A DNA stretch of 64,000 nt. It comes from Chitinophaga ginsengisoli (GTDB taxonomy: Bacteria > Bacteroidota > Bacteroidia > Chitinophagales > Chitinophagaceae). Positions 19,934 to 29,871 of this stretch are shown here, piece by piece. Location: the NCBI RefSeq assembly GCF_003014595.1, contig NZ_PYGK01000011.1, positions 124,001 to 188,000 on the forward strand. The letters are read 5' to 3'. Positions within the stretch are counted from its first letter, which is position 1; each line of letters begins with the position of its first letter. The position numbers and the translations under genes were made by a program. The notes beneath the pieces are model-generated. The model saw only the letters and a list, made by a program, of their open reading frames with translations. It was not told the DNA's origin and did no database searches.

Positions 19934-20686
19934 TTATATGCCCCGATCCACCAAAGTCCCGAAGCTCTCAACCACCTCCCTGGTCAGATTTACTTTTGCT
20001 TCCAGGTTAGCTTTATCGCCCTGGTAAAAGCGAATAATGCCATTCAACAGTGCTGATACAGACGTTATATCTTTCCGCACAAGATCAACATAGACAATTC
20101 GATTTCCATTTTCTCTCCGGTAACCAAAATATTGGCGGTAGTACAAGGGCAGCTCAATATTCGCATAAATTTTGTGCAGTTTGAAGATCTGTTCGACCTG
20201 TAACTGCAAGACCCGTTTCGTCATTTCTATATCTTTGCAGCCGAGCTCAATATCTACAATGTCCCCATACTCTACAGTATGACCATAGGCGGCTTCCTTG
20301 TGGAATACAAACCCTTGATAATCCTTTCCCTCACAGAGAAATGAAGGCAACTTTTCATCCATATGGTTATATATCCAGACAACATCCTGTGCTTTTGCGG
20401 TCAGGTCACACATCAGGGCTTTATCACTTGCGGTTTTAAACTGAATTAAGGGATGGTCTAAAACATTCAGCTTATGATCGATGTGTTGAGATTTCAATAC
20501 AACGCGGAGATTTTTATAAAAATCATCGGCGGTTTGAGGTGTTACATAGCCCTTTTGTCTATCGAACACAAGCGGTGCAAATTCGATGTAGGTGTAGGTA
20601 ATATATAACCACCAGGAGGCAGCTGCAATGCAAATGGCTAACAATGAAGCGATAATGGAGATTTTAAGTATTCGTTTCTTAGGCAT
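19934..20686 (-). CDS. single-pass membrane-anchored protein of unknown function
   Basis: 250 residues from the ATG at 20684-20686; the frame continues upstream to a TTG, but the ATG is followed directly by a Lys/Arg-rich start and a membrane segment. Residues about 4-28 are hydrophobic ('ISIIASLLAICIAAASWWLY'). The rest is a soluble alpha/beta domain probably facing the periplasm. No catalytic motif is visible. It lies among small genes upstream of the RHS toxin locus and could be an envelope-localised immunity or accessory protein. Confidence 0.55.
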   Translation of the reverse strand: MPKKRILKISIIASLLAICIAAASWWLYITYTYIEFAPLVFDRQKGYVTPQTADDFYKNLRVVLKSQHIDHKLNVLDHPLIQFKTASDKALMCDLTAKAQDVVWIYNHMDEKLPSFLCEGKDYQGFVFHKEAAYGHTVEYGDIVDIELGCKDIEMTKRVLQLQVEQIFKLHKIYANIELPLYYRQYFGYRRENGNRIVYVDLVRKDITSVSALLNGIIRFYQGDKANLEAKVNLTREVVESFGTLVDRGI

Positions 20687-20816
20687 AGGAATGGGATTGA
20701 TAGTCAATAATAGGAAAAATTATGATACTTCAGCGGTGTTTCATATGGTTTGGCTACCTAAAGGGACCGACAATAAGACTTACTATAAGGGTATACTAAG
20801 TCTTAATAGCAAATGC

Positions 20817-21092
20817 CTATATTTGAATTCCATCCTCATAATGAAAATGTTCCTGGCCGCCGGCAGTAAATCTACCAATGAACTCAGGGGTAGAATGTTC
20901 TTCCCTTTTTTGCGTAAAAATTCCTGAACTAATTGCCCAGTCATAAACTCCAATATTAACGGGGTATGCTGTTAAAACGCCTGTTAGTTTATGTAAAAAG
21001 ATCCATTCTTTAGCAAGTTTTCTTTCTGTAAAAACACCGCTGGCAAATCGTCCATTAATGCCATGAAATACCCATATCACATCGACATTCAT
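20817..21092 (-). CDS. small DUF7710-type protein
   Basis: 91 residues, soluble. The text 'VFHGINGRFASGVF', followed by a helix and then 'VYDWAISSGIFT' and 'EHFHYEDG', matches a small conserved bacterial family (DUF7710) of unknown function. Members are often found singly next to polymorphic-toxin or immunity genes. The ATG at 21090-21092 is followed immediately by the conserved start, and the length fits the family. It lies 3' of the RHS immunity-like gene on the same strand, so a role as an orphan immunity protein is possible. Confidence 0.6.
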   Translation of the reverse strand: MNVDVIWVFHGINGRFASGVFTERKLAKEWIFLHKLTGVLTAYPVNIGVYDWAISSGIFTQKREEHSTPEFIGRFTAGGQEHFHYEDGIQI

Positions 21093-21264
21093 AAGTCTCT
21101 ATTTTCTATTGCAGTCGCTAGCAGTTACAAACAAAAGTGACCTGGTATAGGAAACTGGAGATATCCTTATCACAAACAAGCAGTTCAGGCTAGTTTCCCA
21201 GGACTATTTTAAAGAGGACAATAATTTCCAAAATCATTCTCATTCAAGATCCACCCATTACAAT

Positions 21265-21825
21265 CTATTTATCTTTTACCAGATACCAGCTTTCATCCAG
21301 CTTTCGCCCAGACTCTATATATTTTTTCCATTGCTCATTTTTGACATCAGTAACATCTCTGACGTATAACAAGGCCCCATAACTTTCAATATATATTTTC
21401 ATATCGATACCAAACTTTCTAAAATCAGCGGTTACGCCAATAATTTTAAAATGATCCATTACTTTTAGTGCCACTCTTAGCTCGTTACCCAAAGCGTTTC
21501 GATAACCGGAGGTATCGGTAACATTAAAAGAGGACAAAACAGCAATATCAGTTAAGGGATATTGAAGAATTTCATTTGTAAACGTGAAAGTACTATCGTT
21601 CTTCTCGAAAAAAAATGTATTCACCAACTGTCCTTTGCTATATGATAGTTGATAGAATTTATCACTTCGATTTAAAATCGTTTTGTCTTTAAATTCCTTC
21701 AATAAATACGTACGCTTATTATAAATATTCTTGGCGGTTTTCTGATCATCTGTCTTACAGAACAAATAAATCGCGATTGCGATAAATACTATGATCAAGA
21801 TAACAATTACAAATACTTTTTTCAT
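21265..21825 (-). CDS. membrane-anchored protein, probable immunity protein of the RHS toxin
   Basis: 186 residues. Residues 4-23 form one strongly hydrophobic segment rich in Ile/Val/Phe with no obvious cleavage site, so the protein is probably anchored with its soluble domain outside the cytoplasm. The soluble part is Lys/Tyr/Phe-rich alpha/beta. It starts 5 bp after the stop of the RHS core protein. In polymorphic toxin systems the gene directly downstream of the toxin tip is usually the cognate immunity gene, which is the main reason for this call. No sequence family is recognised, and the extracytoplasmic location would fit a toxin acting in the periplasm or at the membrane. Confidence 0.55.
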   Translation of the reverse strand: MKKVFVIVILIIVFIAIAIYLFCKTDDQKTAKNIYNKRTYLLKEFKDKTILNRSDKFYQLSYSKGQLVNTFFFEKNDSTFTFTNEILQYPLTDIAVLSSFNVTDTSGYRNALGNELRVALKVMDHFKIIGVTADFRKFGIDMKIYIESYGALLYVRDVTDVKNEQWKKYIESGRKLDESWYLVKDK

Positions 21826-21830
21826 GTTTT

Positions 21831-24800
21831 TTATTTGAGATTGAATTTAGGCCAGCTTTGATGGTCCTTTTTTATCAGCATCGCGCCTTTAGGACTATTT
21901 GCATATCCCCGGTGTATCGCTCTTTGATCTGATTTGGAGTCAAATATACCAGGGCTTCCATTAGTCCCAGGGCCAAAATCATAATATGGGGTATGGTCTC
22001 TTCTTCCATTAACCATATTATTTATGTGGCCGCCCATTGAAGCTGTCGCGAGGCTAATTCCTAATTCAGCTGTTCCCCTTCCAAATAAATAGTTACCTAG
22101 ATCGCCAACATTATAAGCAAGTCCCTCTCTGATGTAAAATGTGTTTGTTTGCAAATCGTTTGCCTGAATCCCTCTAACACCATAGTCCATTGCACCCTGT
22201 CTGCCACTTTTATTGGCAAATCTCATGGGATTTGCTTGTGCTTCGGGACTCCATACGCCACTTCTATCAAGCTGTCTTTCAACCATTTCATCGCTCATCA
22301 CTGTTACTCTATCTATTTTACCATTCTTAATCGCTTGCACATCCTCAGTAGGGTCATTAAACTCGAAGGTCTTTCCTTCTGAATAGACTCTTTCTTCATA
22401 ACGAACACCATCTTTTTCAAAAGTAGAAGTTACGGTAGACTTTTGATAAAATACACCAGACCATTCCTTTCTACCATTATCCTGAAACTTCCAGAAAGTA
22501 CCATCTGGTCTGAAAAGAGCAAGCGTATCTCCCAATGGGTCTGCATAACGAATCGGGTTATTGGCCATTCCAGCATACAAGCTAACCATATCGGTAGGTT
22601 TAGTATCTAAATTCTGCCAACGTCCTATTTGTGAGTCATATGTTCTATAATAAAATTCATATGTATTTAAATCGAAACTTGTATTATACTCGGCTCCATT
22701 AAATCTCTCCTTTTTGTTCTCCAACGAGTTCACTGCTTTAGGAGAAATACCAACCATTGTCAAGCCATAGGGATAATAATGCGTCTCCTCCAGCAATGGA
22801 CCACTATTCACCGCCAAAACAACATTATCAAAGAACACATCCTGCTGGCTTTCATTGCTTGTATAAACATACAAAAATCCGCTCTGTTCCACTGCCATTT
22901 TCTCCACTCCTAACTCCTGCAGCTCATCGGGACTCGCCTTCACCTGCCTCACTCCACTATTATCCTCCACTAATTTAAAATCATCATTAAATAAAACAAA
23001 GTTCAAATATGCCTTTGGGCGGCTTGACGGCCCGTTGTCATTATTCTTTTCTTTTAAACGTTGATAATTATTGTTATAGAAGTCTGCGTTAAAAGGTGTG
23101 TTATTATAAATTCCCTCTGATGCGTGTGAGCCATTTTCGGAAGCAGTACCACCAAATGCCTGCACCAGACCAGCAATCATATCCTCTACCGGAGCCTTTC
23201 CATTATTCTTATCCGGCCCCTGGGACTTATAAAATGCTTTCGCCTTAATTTGAACGGTATCTCCAGCCATTACCCGCAAGACCAATGAAGGGCCTATCTT
23301 CTTCCCTCCTGCTTTCGCATTCAACTTCGCAGCAAACTTATTTTGTTCTGTAGTCTGGTCCACAGGATAACCAGAAGGTACTTCTGCACGAGTCTCCTCT
23401 ACATTGCTAAACAGTGCTACTTCCTGAGCCGCAACTTCTGTCTCCATTGTGGCGGCATACATTGTAAAGTCCGTCTGGTCTGTCAAAACCGTTCTTACAT
23501 TACCCAGGTGATCCTTTTCAAAATAATCATATGCATATTGCACCGTCTGACCGCTCTTATAAACAGGGCGAATACGACCTTCTTCATGACTAATAAGCTC
23601 CAGGCTGTCTTGCTTGTATACAAATGGTCCCGCATAGTCAGTTACAGTTGTTTTGGATGTACTACCAGTGTTATCCAGTACTGTCTTACTTAGCTTGTTA
23701 CCTGTGGCATCATACTGGTAAGTAATTGTCCCCTTGCTCGCAATAGTGATCACCGAAGGAAGATTCAAATAATTATATACTATTGAACTAATGTGCTTAT
23801 TAGAATCAGCCACCATGTTACCATTTCCATCATAGAAATAGTCATTACCGGCATTTGTTCCATCAATGAAATCTCCCAGTTTAGCAGATACAGTCTTTGC
23901 AGGATTTGGATCAGCCACCGCAGCCAACTTGTTACTATTGGCCAGGTAAGTATAGCTTAACCGGTCTACCGTATCAATCTTTGTTCCAATCATTCCCTTC
24001 TGCCACATGGATTTAATATTACCATTAGCGTCATAAGTCAGATTACTAACCGTAAAGTCCTTTTTGTCCTGCGCCCAGCTACCACCATTCTTCTGAGTGA
24101 AGTACGCTCCCGTCAACCGGTTAGCTTTATCATAGCTATAGCCATAAGCCCAGGCACTGTCGGCACGCGTCTTCCACTTAACACCAGATATGTTGCCGTT
24201 ATACAGGCTAGAGTCAAATCCATAATCATAGCTCAACTCCTGGCCGAACCAGTTAGATGTACTCGTTCCGCTGTTTACAAAATTCTTGTTGATGCCTTGT
24301 AACCAACCACGGATATTATAAGTATAGTTTAAACTGTCAATTACACTATTAGAAGAACCTACACCTAAACGTTTCAGTTTCAATTGACCCAGCTCGTCAT
24401 AATCGTTTGCTGCAATCATTCTCTCCTGACCTGCATCATCATTTAACCGCTTCCTCACTGCAAGCAATCTACCTACATAGTCATATGTCATACTTGTGAG
24501 CAGCGTAGTTTGTGGGGTAATACTTTTAGGATTCTGATGACGAAGGTAAGCTGCCAACGCAGTACCTTTGAAGTTGTATAAAGTTGACAATATGTCTTTC
24601 CCGCCTAAGTTGTTTTCACTTACTACCTGAATGACACGGCCCTTATCATTATAATAGGTAGTCGTCGTTAACCACTTTTCTGTCCCGAGCACTCTTACCT
24701 TACCACCGGTAACCAGTCCCGTTGTCATATTGCTCACTGGCAACTTCTCAGGATATAATGTATCCGCAGCCAATAACTTTCCAGTATCGTTGCCCGCAAA

Positions 24801-26252
24801 AGCCAACTTGCCGGAATAATTATAGTTGTCGTAAAAGGTATAAGTCAGCGGTGTCAACGCTGATGCTGATATATTAGGCAATGGATTTGTAGCAGTAATC
24901 ACAGTAGTGTCACCTGCCGCTGCAGGATCAATTCTCGTCTCGGTATCTCCCCCCGTGTTGGAGTCAAATCCATCCAATATAGTAATGCTGTTGGTAGCTG
25001 TGTATAACGCACTACCATCGTGACCATACAAGGCCAGATCCGCTTCTGCTGCAGCCACATAAGAAATGGTCTGGGATGTAGATGCCGAATTCATACTCGT
25101 CTGCAAAGCATCCCTGGTAGACGTCCCCTTATAGATAGCCGTCATGGTTGGGCGATTCAACTCATCATAGAAAGTCACCAACCATTCCATAGGAGATTTC
25201 ATCCGTTGAATGGAATCCTGCGTAAATACAAGCCTATCCCGAACGTCATACACCATGAACACTCTACCGGCACCGGGCACCTTTTTCACTACCATACGCT
25301 GCCTTCCATCATATTGATACTGGAAACACAACTCATCAGCGATAGCGGCACTTATTGTCCAGGAGCCTTTTATTGCCTCCACAGCCAGTGGAGGGATAAC
25401 AAAGCGAAGATTGCCCAGATCATCATACACATAATAAGTACATAACCAGCCTATATGTCCTGTACCAGGATTGCCCGAGATCTGCACCTTTTTTAATACC
25501 ACCTGCCCTTGCTTGTCCTTATATTCAACCACCTGGCTGCCTTGCTCATCAATAGTCACATTCTCTTCTAGCTGCCCCGCTGCGTAATTGCTTACACTCG
25601 TAGGTATCCCTGTCCCAATATTCCATAATCGTACCGAATCAGACACGGAATTCACCTGATACCGGATTTCTACAGGATGATTAACCCAGCTATTGCCTGG
25701 CGCATAGGATTTAAGCGGCCTGTTAAGAGGGGATTGCTCAAACTCCTGCTGAGCATAGTAAATGTTCTCACCTACAATTCCCGGATTAAGCACTCCATTC
25801 TGATAAAAAGCTTTCTGCGCATTGAAAGGATCCGTCTTAAATTTTCCATCGCTAATGTTCCCTGACTGCTGTGCATAGGGAAGATACTTGTACTGTTCCC
25901 TTCCATAACTATCATATATCACGGGCGCAACAAGATCCTTTCCACCACTACTGATTCCTTTTGAGACTATCTGTATCGGACGACCAAGACCATCAAGATA
26001 CTGAGTAGTCTGTTTCACTTCCCTTACCGACCTGCTAGTCGATGTAACTGCTGCCGTATCCGCCAATGGTCTATCTGGCTCCCAGGTCCGGACATAGTTG
26101 ATCGAAGTAGTATTATACGCCGCCGGAACTGTTACTGCCGTTGCCGCACTACGTGTTCCACCGGGTTTATTACTTTGGGCAAAGGCGACATCAGTAATAA
26201 GCGATGTCACAGCCAATGCGCCAGCATATATTGCGTATTTTACAAGATTCAT
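21831..26252 (-). CDS. RHS-repeat polymorphic toxin with a C-terminal toxin-like tip
   Basis: 1473 residues from the ATG at 26250-26252, chosen because a signal peptide ending Ala-Phe-Ala-Gln follows at once and because the stop of the upstream gene is 10 bp away. The N-terminus is of the DUF6443 type. YD/RHS repeats fill the middle, for example 'YDYVGRLLAVRKRLNDDAGQ'. The RHS core end is seen in 'YEFYYRTYDSQIGRWQNLD' and then 'NNPIRYADPLGD', after which the family normally switches to a variable toxin. The last about 190 residues include 'DLGNYLFGRGTAELG' and a His/Asp/Lys-rich end. This vaguely resembles the Ntox44 (Bacterial toxin 44) pattern, but the match is uncertain. The immunity-like gene follows at once. 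It probably mediates competition with related cells. Confidence 0.85.
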   Translation of the reverse strand: MNLVKYAIYAGALAVTSLITDVAFAQSNKPGGTRSAATAVTVPAAYNTTSINYVRTWEPDRPLADTAAVTSTSRSVREVKQTTQYLDGLGRPIQIVSKGISSGGKDLVAPVIYDSYGREQYKYLPYAQQSGNISDGKFKTDPFNAQKAFYQNGVLNPGIVGENIYYAQQEFEQSPLNRPLKSYAPGNSWVNHPVEIRYQVNSVSDSVRLWNIGTGIPTSVSNYAAGQLEENVTIDEQGSQVVEYKDKQGQVVLKKVQISGNPGTGHIGWLCTYYVYDDLGNLRFVIPPLAVEAIKGSWTISAAIADELCFQYQYDGRQRMVVKKVPGAGRVFMVYDVRDRLVFTQDSIQRMKSPMEWLVTFYDELNRPTMTAIYKGTSTRDALQTSMNSASTSQTISYVAAAEADLALYGHDGSALYTATNSITILDGFDSNTGGDTETRIDPAAAGDTTVITATNPLPNISASALTPLTYTFYDNYNYSGKLAFAGNDTGKLLAADTLYPEKLPVSNMTTGLVTGGKVRVLGTEKWLTTTTYYNDKGRVIQVVSENNLGGKDILSTLYNFKGTALAAYLRHQNPKSITPQTTLLTSMTYDYVGRLLAVRKRLNDDAGQERMIAANDYDELGQLKLKRLGVGSSNSVIDSLNYTYNIRGWLQGINKNFVNSGTSTSNWFGQELSYDYGFDSSLYNGNISGVKWKTRADSAWAYGYSYDKANRLTGAYFTQKNGGSWAQDKKDFTVSNLTYDANGNIKSMWQKGMIGTKIDTVDRLSYTYLANSNKLAAVADPNPAKTVSAKLGDFIDGTNAGNDYFYDGNGNMVADSNKHISSIVYNYLNLPSVITIASKGTITYQYDATGNKLSKTVLDNTGSTSKTTVTDYAGPFVYKQDSLELISHEEGRIRPVYKSGQTVQYAYDYFEKDHLGNVRTVLTDQTDFTMYAATMETEVAAQEVALFSNVEETRAEVPSGYPVDQTTEQNKFAAKLNAKAGGKKIGPSLVLRVMAGDTVQIKAKAFYKSQGPDKNNGKAPVEDMIAGLVQAFGGTASENGSHASEGIYNNTPFNADFYNNNYQRLKEKNNDNGPSSRPKAYLNFVLFNDDFKLVEDNSGVRQVKASPDELQELGVEKMAVEQSGFLYVYTSNESQQDVFFDNVVLAVNSGPLLEETHYYPYGLTMVGISPKAVNSLENKKERFNGAEYNTSFDLNTYEFYYRTYDSQIGRWQNLDTKPTDMVSLYAGMANNPIRYADPLGDTLALFRPDGTFWKFQDNGRKEWSGVFYQKSTVTSTFEKDGVRYEERVYSEGKTFEFNDPTEDVQAIKNGKIDRVTVMSDEMVERQLDRSGVWSPEAQANPMRFANKSGRQGAMDYGVRGIQANDLQTNTFYIREGLAYNVGDLGNYLFGRGTAELGISLATASMGGHINNMVNGRRDHTPYYDFGPGTNGSPGIFDSKSDQRAIHRGYANSPKGAMLIKKDHQSWPKFNLK

Positions 26253-26262
26253 AGGTACGCGG

Positions 26263-29200
26263 TTATTTAGTGAGAGGAGCCTGATACTGGTAATCAATTT
26301 GTTTCAGGACATTTCCGTCCTGGTCTCTGATCACCTTCAATCTGCCCAGGCCATCATATTCATATTTCAATATATGATTCTGATCGTCTGACTTGCTGGT
26401 CAGACCTATTAAAGGCTGATAAGTAAAACTGTTCATTTGAGATGAGGACGGCCGCAGCTTAATATCGTCAAACCACACCTTTCCGGTCCCATTATTGTCT
26501 ATTCTTATACTCATACTTTTGACGTCTGCAGGTACTGAATATTCCTTCTCAACATATATCCATTTACCTGATTGTGAAATAGATATATTGTCTATATATG
26601 AATACGCTCCGGCCTCTCCGCTCCGTTTCATCAGCAGGTTAACAGTCGCACCGGGGCCGCCGCTATATACCCAACCAGAATATTTGAATTTCGTCGCTGC
26701 TGCCAGGGATACATTTGTCCAACGCGGACTAACATAAGTACCAGCATTGGTAATCAGCCCCGCATAACGTCCGGTTCTCGCTTGTCCGTTATCGCGGACA
26801 ACGCCAGCCCAGCTGCCGGCATCTTCAAATCCATCATATAGTACGGAGGTATTCGCAGCCCCGATTGTCTGAGTTACCGGATAAGTACTATTTGCGTCCC
26901 AGCTATAGCTGCTGGTGATTCCATTTCGCTCGGTCAACTGCAGAATATTGCCGTATTTATCATATCCCTGATAAGCCACCGCAAGCTCGGGCTGTGCTCC
27001 CCCCAAGCTCCATGTACTATCTGCCTTCGGCATAATCAGACTATCGTTAACACTCCATTGATCACTGAATAGCGTGCGGCCATACTTTAATAAGGCATTC
27101 TTAGAGTAACTTCCCTGCCAATAAGGCTGGCGGACCATATTTCGTCTCACCATCCTGTTTAATACACCGGCATCAGTTAATGACGCAATATGATCACCAG
27201 GAAAAAGTGCAACAGTAGAAAGGGTATCGTTTTTACTATTAGTACTCTTTACTGACTTAGGATACCCGTATCGATTATACTGATAGGTTATCGTGTTCTG
27301 CAGGGTATTTCCATTATCGTCAAACAGAGTTTCCTCGGTCGTGCCTAACCGAAGCCCTCCTGATTTTATCCGAAATATAAAGTATCCGAATTCATCCTTA
27401 TTCACACTGCCACATCTATCAGGTGTCGTATATTCATAATTGTGCCAATAAGTTACTGCGGGTATGAATACAGTTTCAAGAGGGATATAACTATTAATCG
27501 TCCGTTTCTGAAGCGTATAGTCTCCACTAGAATTGTACTTATATATATGCTCTGACTGCAACCGTACATCTGACATAGAATTATCAATTAACTCTTTTCC
27601 TCCCATAGACCCCGGGCTTGGTATGGATATGTAGTCCGCCGGTAGTTCATACTGCAATAAAGTCTTTCCATTAGGTTTGCCATCGACAGCCAGATCATAC
27701 TTTGTAACAGATGGATAAAGCACCTGTGCTCCCTGTAAACTAAGCGTGGGATAAACATTTGATGCTGTATATGTATATCTATATCCGGGAACCGCGCGAC
27801 AACCGATCGGATCACCTATGATAGTCCTGGTTCCCATGGCCTGAAAATTGTTATAAATAACCTCCGTGCCAGATATCGGCATAATTCCCATACCATTTTC
27901 ATTAATCCCATAAGCATACTTTTCACGTTTCTGCAAACTATTGTCGGCATTGTAGGAAGAAATCGTGCTAACCCTTATACCTCCACCCAAATTTGTGGAA
28001 ATAGAAGTATTACGCTTCGTGCTGCTTATGTCAACAGTTACACTCGTAGAGTTTTCATCATTTACAGAGGCAATTATTCTGTAGGTATGGGAAGTGTCAC
28101 AAGTGTAGAGATATTCAATCGTATGAGGCTGCTCATAGCCTCCATTAGCACTGAAAAGATCTGACGTCCATGTGATTATGCTAGCTCCTGTAGTAACGTC
28201 TTTAAAGGTCACACGCTGCGCAACATCCAATGCATCAGGCGAAAATGGAGAAAAGTTGATAACTATTTTGGCTACAGGTGAAGCTCCTGTTATTGGAGAC
28301 GCATTTTTAAACGTTACGCTGTCAGTTACAATAGGCCGTTTGCCCTGTCCGCGAACACTAACCCAACCCAAACCATAGCTGATCATCTCCGTTCGTGACA
28401 ACTGATATGTGTTTGACTCATAATCCAACACTGTAGAGCCGCCTGTTGGATGGGTAATCTTAGTTAAGATCCCCGCCATCATGTAATAAGCTGAAGGATC
28501 TCTATTCGCTGTACCCAAAGTCCCAAATGACTGAAGGTCAGCCTGATCAGGCACTATTGCAGGCATAAGCGTGGTGTTATTCACACCATTATAAAATCCC
28601 CAGTAATCAACCTTAAAAGACGTAATATCTGGCAGAGGAATACTGTTATATTCAAACTTGTATGTCTCCGGTTGTCCACCAGTTAAATCCAGTTTGTTGA
28701 AGGAAAGCAATTTTAAACGATAAGCGTTTTCATTGGTGGGCACAGTTCCACTGTAAAAGTAACCATAGTCAAATGTAATTTTCTTTACCCTGCTATAAAC
28801 ACCTGAATCTTTACTGAATATCACAACACTGTCCAATGATGTCCCTCCATCCATTCTTGTGCCTTTTCCATAAAAGACGACTTTTCCCTGTCTGAACAGG
28901 ATCTCACTTAACATGGTAGAACCATAGTGAATGCTTTGGTCAGCAGCGATTATCTCGCCCTTCTGATACCTTCCCCCGTTTTCAGTCTCACTCTTTGAAT
29001 ATGTTAATGAAAAAGATTTTGTAATCTCATCATTTCTCTCCGCCCCAGATAAGGCAGGATCGTCATATCTAAAAAAAACGGTGTCCCGGCTATCGTTTGA
29101 GATTATCTGAGATAAATACCAGGATTGTGTATAGGTTATCAGGTTGTAGGTATCGTTTATGTACTTCTGCATCTGTCTGAAGCAATAACGGGTCCCGTCA

Positions 29201-29799
29201 TCATCTGTTATCTCATAGGTATTATTTAGAGTGGCGTCCGGGTTGTTTATGATGCGTTTTATCACAACAGGTTGATAGGGGAATGTCATGAAAGCTGAAC
29301 TATCCCTTGAATAAATAAATTTCCCTGACTTACCAGGTATGTTATAGCTGAAAAAGTCTGGCTGGCCATCCGGGGTATTTTGTACCCATGCCTGCATAAC
29401 ATCATAACTCTGTATCAGTGGCAAAGTATCCAGTGAAGCACGATGGTTGAACCAACCATATATATCTGTTTCATCTGTAATTCCTCTCACTGCCCGTGAT
29501 ATACTTCCGCCTGGCATCAAAGACCAGCCCAATCCCACCCAGGTGGCTCTCTGACTAACCTTAATACCAGACGCATGATAGCTTAGCGCAATCGGCACCT
29601 TAATTTTCCCGGTATTAATTTCATACAACGGATAACTAATATCCGGTACCCCTGTCATTGGCGAAACCGGAATACTATTATATTTAAACAGCTCCGCAGC
29701 ATTTGGTGGCAATGGCGCTATGGCGTTATTCTGCGTCTGGGCTAACAAACCCTGCATTTTGAAAGAAAACAAAAAAATGCAAATAAATATCCTCTTCAT
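26263..29799 (-). CDS. secreted SpvB/RHS-associated protein with a carbohydrate-binding-like domain
   Basis: 1178 residues from the ATG at 29797-29799, followed by a signal peptide ending Leu-Leu-Ala-Gln. The N-terminal part contains 'ATWVGLGWSLMPGGSISRAV', the SpvB-like element shared with the 2648-8218 protein. The middle is beta-rich with YD-like strands. Residues about 1000-1130 form a jelly-roll-like region ('KFKYSGWVYSGG', 'DNISISQSGKWIYVEKEY', 'GTGKVWFDDIKLRP') typical of CBM_4_9-type carbohydrate-binding modules. A single YD repeat ('YEYDGLGRLKVIRDQDGN') ends the protein. It ends 10 bp before the RHS toxin gene, so the two are co-transcribed. This is the usual Bacteroidota pairing of an upstream shell-like protein with the RHS toxin. 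Confidence 0.8.
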   Translation of the reverse strand: MKRIFICIFLFSFKMQGLLAQTQNNAIAPLPPNAAELFKYNSIPVSPMTGVPDISYPLYEINTGKIKVPIALSYHASGIKVSQRATWVGLGWSLMPGGSISRAVRGITDETDIYGWFNHRASLDTLPLIQSYDVMQAWVQNTPDGQPDFFSYNIPGKSGKFIYSRDSSAFMTFPYQPVVIKRIINNPDATLNNTYEITDDDGTRYCFRQMQKYINDTYNLITYTQSWYLSQIISNDSRDTVFFRYDDPALSGAERNDEITKSFSLTYSKSETENGGRYQKGEIIAADQSIHYGSTMLSEILFRQGKVVFYGKGTRMDGGTSLDSVVIFSKDSGVYSRVKKITFDYGYFYSGTVPTNENAYRLKLLSFNKLDLTGGQPETYKFEYNSIPLPDITSFKVDYWGFYNGVNNTTLMPAIVPDQADLQSFGTLGTANRDPSAYYMMAGILTKITHPTGGSTVLDYESNTYQLSRTEMISYGLGWVSVRGQGKRPIVTDSVTFKNASPITGASPVAKIVINFSPFSPDALDVAQRVTFKDVTTGASIITWTSDLFSANGGYEQPHTIEYLYTCDTSHTYRIIASVNDENSTSVTVDISSTKRNTSISTNLGGGIRVSTISSYNADNSLQKREKYAYGINENGMGIMPISGTEVIYNNFQAMGTRTIIGDPIGCRAVPGYRYTYTASNVYPTLSLQGAQVLYPSVTKYDLAVDGKPNGKTLLQYELPADYISIPSPGSMGGKELIDNSMSDVRLQSEHIYKYNSSGDYTLQKRTINSYIPLETVFIPAVTYWHNYEYTTPDRCGSVNKDEFGYFIFRIKSGGLRLGTTEETLFDDNGNTLQNTITYQYNRYGYPKSVKSTNSKNDTLSTVALFPGDHIASLTDAGVLNRMVRRNMVRQPYWQGSYSKNALLKYGRTLFSDQWSVNDSLIMPKADSTWSLGGAQPELAVAYQGYDKYGNILQLTERNGITSSYSWDANSTYPVTQTIGAANTSVLYDGFEDAGSWAGVVRDNGQARTGRYAGLITNAGTYVSPRWTNVSLAAATKFKYSGWVYSGGPGATVNLLMKRSGEAGAYSYIDNISISQSGKWIYVEKEYSVPADVKSMSIRIDNNGTGKVWFDDIKLRPSSSQMNSFTYQPLIGLTSKSDDQNHILKYEYDGLGRLKVIRDQDGNVLKQIDYQYQAPLTK

Positions 29800-29871
29800 A
29801 ATTAAATCATATGAATGCGCCCTTGGGTTCCAATAAAATTTCACAACAGCTCGTGTCTATTTAATCTCAGA

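Noticed and set aside
20628-20927. Plus-strand frame opposite the 19934 and 20817 genes
   Set aside because: No motifs or membrane pattern; overlaps two better-supported minus-strand genes.
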